Origin: Pseudarthrobacter sulfonivorans
GTDB lineage: Bacteria > Actinomycetota > Actinomycetes > Actinomycetales > Micrococcaceae
DNA: 64,000 nucleotides
Direction: 5' to 3'
Assembly (NCBI RefSeq): GCF_014712225.1
Contig: NZ_JACXBW010000007.1
Location: 62,001-126,000 of the forward strand
In this document: piece by piece, positions 62,435 through 64,000 of the stretch
Numbering within the stretch: position 1 is the stretch's first letter
How the letters are laid out: every line of letters begins with the position of its first letter
Position numbers and translations under genes: made by a program
The notes under the pieces: generated by a model
Databases searched by the model: none
Seen by the model: the letters and a program-made list of their open reading frames with translations, nothing else
Told to the model about the DNA's origin: nothing

Positions 62435-62537
62435 GAGACTTCTCCTTTGAAGACATTCGTTGCGGCAGAGACCCGAGACTTAGATCACAGTCTAGGGTTT
62501 CTTTCTCCGCGGCTAGCGTATTCATCGGAGTCAAAGC

Positions 62538-62555
62538 TTGGCAAGCGATTGCCAA
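62538..62555. promoter_or_regulatory. LacI-family operator upstream of the sugar ABC operon
   Basis: TTGGCAA and TTGCCAA are perfect inverted arms around GCGA, the shape of LacI/GalR-type sites. On the minus strand the TTGCCA half can serve as a -35, with TACGCT 18 nt downstream. The site lies about 105 bp before the binding-protein start. No LacI gene is in the window. Confidence 0.72.
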
Positions 62556-62624
62556 AAACTGTTACCAGAGCTTCACCACGGATAGGACCCCCTTACCCGG
62601 TCGGAAGCAGGACTGCCGCACGCC

Positions 62625-64000
62625 TCAGACGGTGCCCCCGTGTGCGACGGCGTGGTCCACGTCGGCGTAGATGCCTGCCATCCAGGATTCGACGTCGGCA
62701 GCCTTCCGGGGAAGCTCGGCGCTGAGGTTGACCGGCCCGTCGGCCGTCATCAGGATGTCGTCCTCGATCCGCACGCCGATACCGCGGTACTCGGCAGGGA
62801 TGGCCAGGTCTTCGTTCTTGAAGTAGAGGCCGGGCTCGATGGTGAAGACCATGCCTGCCGTGAGGACGCCATCGAGGTAAAGCTCGCGCTTGGCCTGGGC
62901 GCAGTCATGGACGTCGAGGCCCAGGTGGTGGCTGGTGCCGTGCGGCATCCAGCGGCGGTGCTGCTGGCCTTCAGGGCTGATGGCTTCCTCAACACTGACA
63001 GGCAGGAGCCCCCACTCGGCGAGCCGCTCAGCCAGTACCGTGGTGGCGGCAGTGTGGATGTCGCGGAACCTGGTGCCTGGCTGGGCGGCGGCGAACCCGG
63101 CGTCGGCGGCATCGAGGACCGCCTCATAGACCTTGCGCTGCATGTCGCTGAACGTGCCATTGGCAGGCAGTGTCCGGGTGACATCGGCGGTGTACAGCGA
63201 GTCGGCTTCGACGCCGGCATCCAGCAGCAGCAGCTCGCCCGCGTTGATCCTGCCCGTGTTGCGGTTCCAGTGCAGCACAGTGGCGTTGTTCCCTGCGGCG
63301 GCGATGGTGTCGTACCCCAGTTCGTTGCCCACTTCGCGGGCCCGCGCAAAGAAGGCACCCTCCACAACGCGTTCGCCGCGGGCATGCGTCAGTGCCCGCG
63401 GAAGGGACTTGACCACTTCCACAAAGCCCTCCACGGTGGCTGCCACGGCCGTCTTCATCTGTTCGATTTCCCAGTCATCCTTGAGGAGCCGGAGTTCGGC
63501 CAGGGCTTCGGATAGTTTCTCATCCAAGGCATCCAGGACTGCGAGGTCCAGGTTGTCCGGATCCTTGGCGGTGTTGTAGCGGGCAGTATCCACGAGTGCG
63601 TCGATGTTCTCATCGACCTTGCGGACCAGCCGGATGGAGATGCCGCCGATCTCGGGAGCGCCCACATTCTTCGCGATTGCTGTCTCGAGTGCATCGATGT
63701 GGGCGGTGGGCAGGCCGAGACGGGCCTCGAACTCGGCGAGCGTGGGGCGGGTACCGATCCAGAATTCACCCGACCGTGAGTCGGCATAGAACTGTTCCGT
63801 GTCCCGTCCTGCGAGCGGGCGGAAGTACAGGGTGGCACGGTGGTGCCCGCCGTCGTCGCCCTTTCCTTCCCCTGCCGGCTCCAGGATGAGGACGGCGTCC
63901 GGCTCGTGGTCAAGGCCGAGGCCGGTGAGGTGGGCGAAGCCGGAGTGGGGGCGGAAGCGGTAATCGCAGTCGTTGGACCGGACTTTCAGGGGCCCGGCGG
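62625..64000 (-). CDS. Xaa-Pro aminopeptidase (M24 family), N-terminus outside the window
   Basis: The open frame runs from the right edge to the stop at 62625, so 458 codons are visible and the true start is beyond 64000. The N-terminal aminopeptidase P domain (DYRFRPHSGFAHLTGLGLDHEPDAVLILEP; FYADSRSGEFWIGTRPTLAEFEARLG) precedes the M24 catalytic domain. Metal ligands are visible as Asp in LLLLDAGVEADSLYTADVTRTLP, His in HGTSHHLGLDVHD, and Glu in FTIEPGLYF and GVRIEDDIL. It cleaves the N-terminal residue before proline. Confidence 0.93.
   Translation of the reverse strand, partial: AGPLKVRSNDCDYRFRPHSGFAHLTGLGLDHEPDAVLILEPAGEGKGDDGGHHRATLYFRPLAGRDTEQFYADSRSGEFWIGTRPTLAEFEARLGLPTAHIDALETAIAKNVGAPEIGGISIRLVRKVDENIDALVDTARYNTAKDPDNLDLAVLDALDEKLSEALAELRLLKDDWEIEQMKTAVAATVEGFVEVVKSLPRALTHARGERVVEGAFFARAREVGNELGYDTIAAAGNNATVLHWNRNTGRINAGELLLLDAGVEADSLYTADVTRTLPANGTFSDMQRKVYEAVLDAADAGFAAAQPGTRFRDIHTAATTVLAERLAEWGLLPVSVEEAISPEGQQHRRWMPHGTSHHLGLDVHDCAQAKRELYLDGVLTAGMVFTIEPGLYFKNEDLAIPAEYRGIGVRIEDDILMTADGPVNLSAELPRKAADVESWMAGIYADVDHAVAHGGTV

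Overview
The window looks like a chromosomal segment of a high-GC actinobacterium of the Micrococcaceae, most like Arthrobacter/Pseudarthrobacter. The evidence is a GC content of roughly two thirds, frequent GTG starts, many start codons placed 6-8 nt after a TAnnnT box (leaderless transcripts), and actinobacterial gene sets such as DUF3117, TatB beside SigE, fdxA-dapC and thioredoxin-type ArsC. This placement is inference from gene content; no rRNA or other phylogenetic marker RNA is present. I recognise no tRNA, rRNA, CRISPR array, insertion sequence or prophage. Coding density is high and no gene-free stretch exceeds 300 bases. Layout, 1-11.3 kb: start of a CorA-type transporter, a DUF1761 membrane protein, two Lrp/AsnC regulators flanking an MFS exporter, a second MFS exporter divergent from a LysR regulator, a BadF-type sugar kinase, a pirin, and a four-gene OpuC-type osmoprotectant ABC operon closed by a strong terminator. 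11.3-20 kb is housekeeping: an AlaA-type aminotransferase, PPK2, exonuclease VII (xseA-xseB), ispH, rmuC and ychF. 20-30.4 kb carries a small K+ channel, an LLM flavin oxidoreductase, an orphan peptide-binding lipoprotein and a complete dipeptide/oligopeptide ABC operon with a fused double ATPase. 30.4-38.7 kb holds typA, fdxA-dapC, citrate synthase, galE, a TetR regulator and an unknown protein. 38.7-42.5 kb is a compact arsenic-detoxification locus and the most unusual part of the window: ArsR, an aquaglyceroporin, an ArsR-ArsC fusion protein, a stand-alone ArsC, a thioredoxin reductase, and an 18-residue peptide with three Cys-Cys pairs behind a near-perfect ribosome binding site, ending in a 66-bp palindrome. 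No ArsB or Acr3 pump is visible. The working model is that ArsC reduces arsenate, the thioredoxin reductase helps recycle it, arsenite leaves through the aquaglyceroporin, and the Cys-rich peptide may bind arsenite. The presumed ArsR sites share one consensus, ATYGA-N6-TCRAT, in front of both arsR and arsC. 42.5-51.5 kb carries a lysozyme-like membrane-anchored protein, divergent dapD and dapE, the gluABCD-type amino-acid ABC transporter, a LOG-family protein, a DivIVA-domain protein and a GT-C type glycosyltransferase. 51.7-62.6 kb follows a gene order that I recall from mycobacteria: O-methyltransferase, sigE, anti-sigma factor, tatB, mrp, DUF1003, MgtE-N/CBS protein, general-stress membrane protein, then a sugar ABC importer in the position of LpqY-SugA-SugB. 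HtrA and the SugC ATPase are absent from this window's version. The window ends inside a Xaa-Pro aminopeptidase gene.
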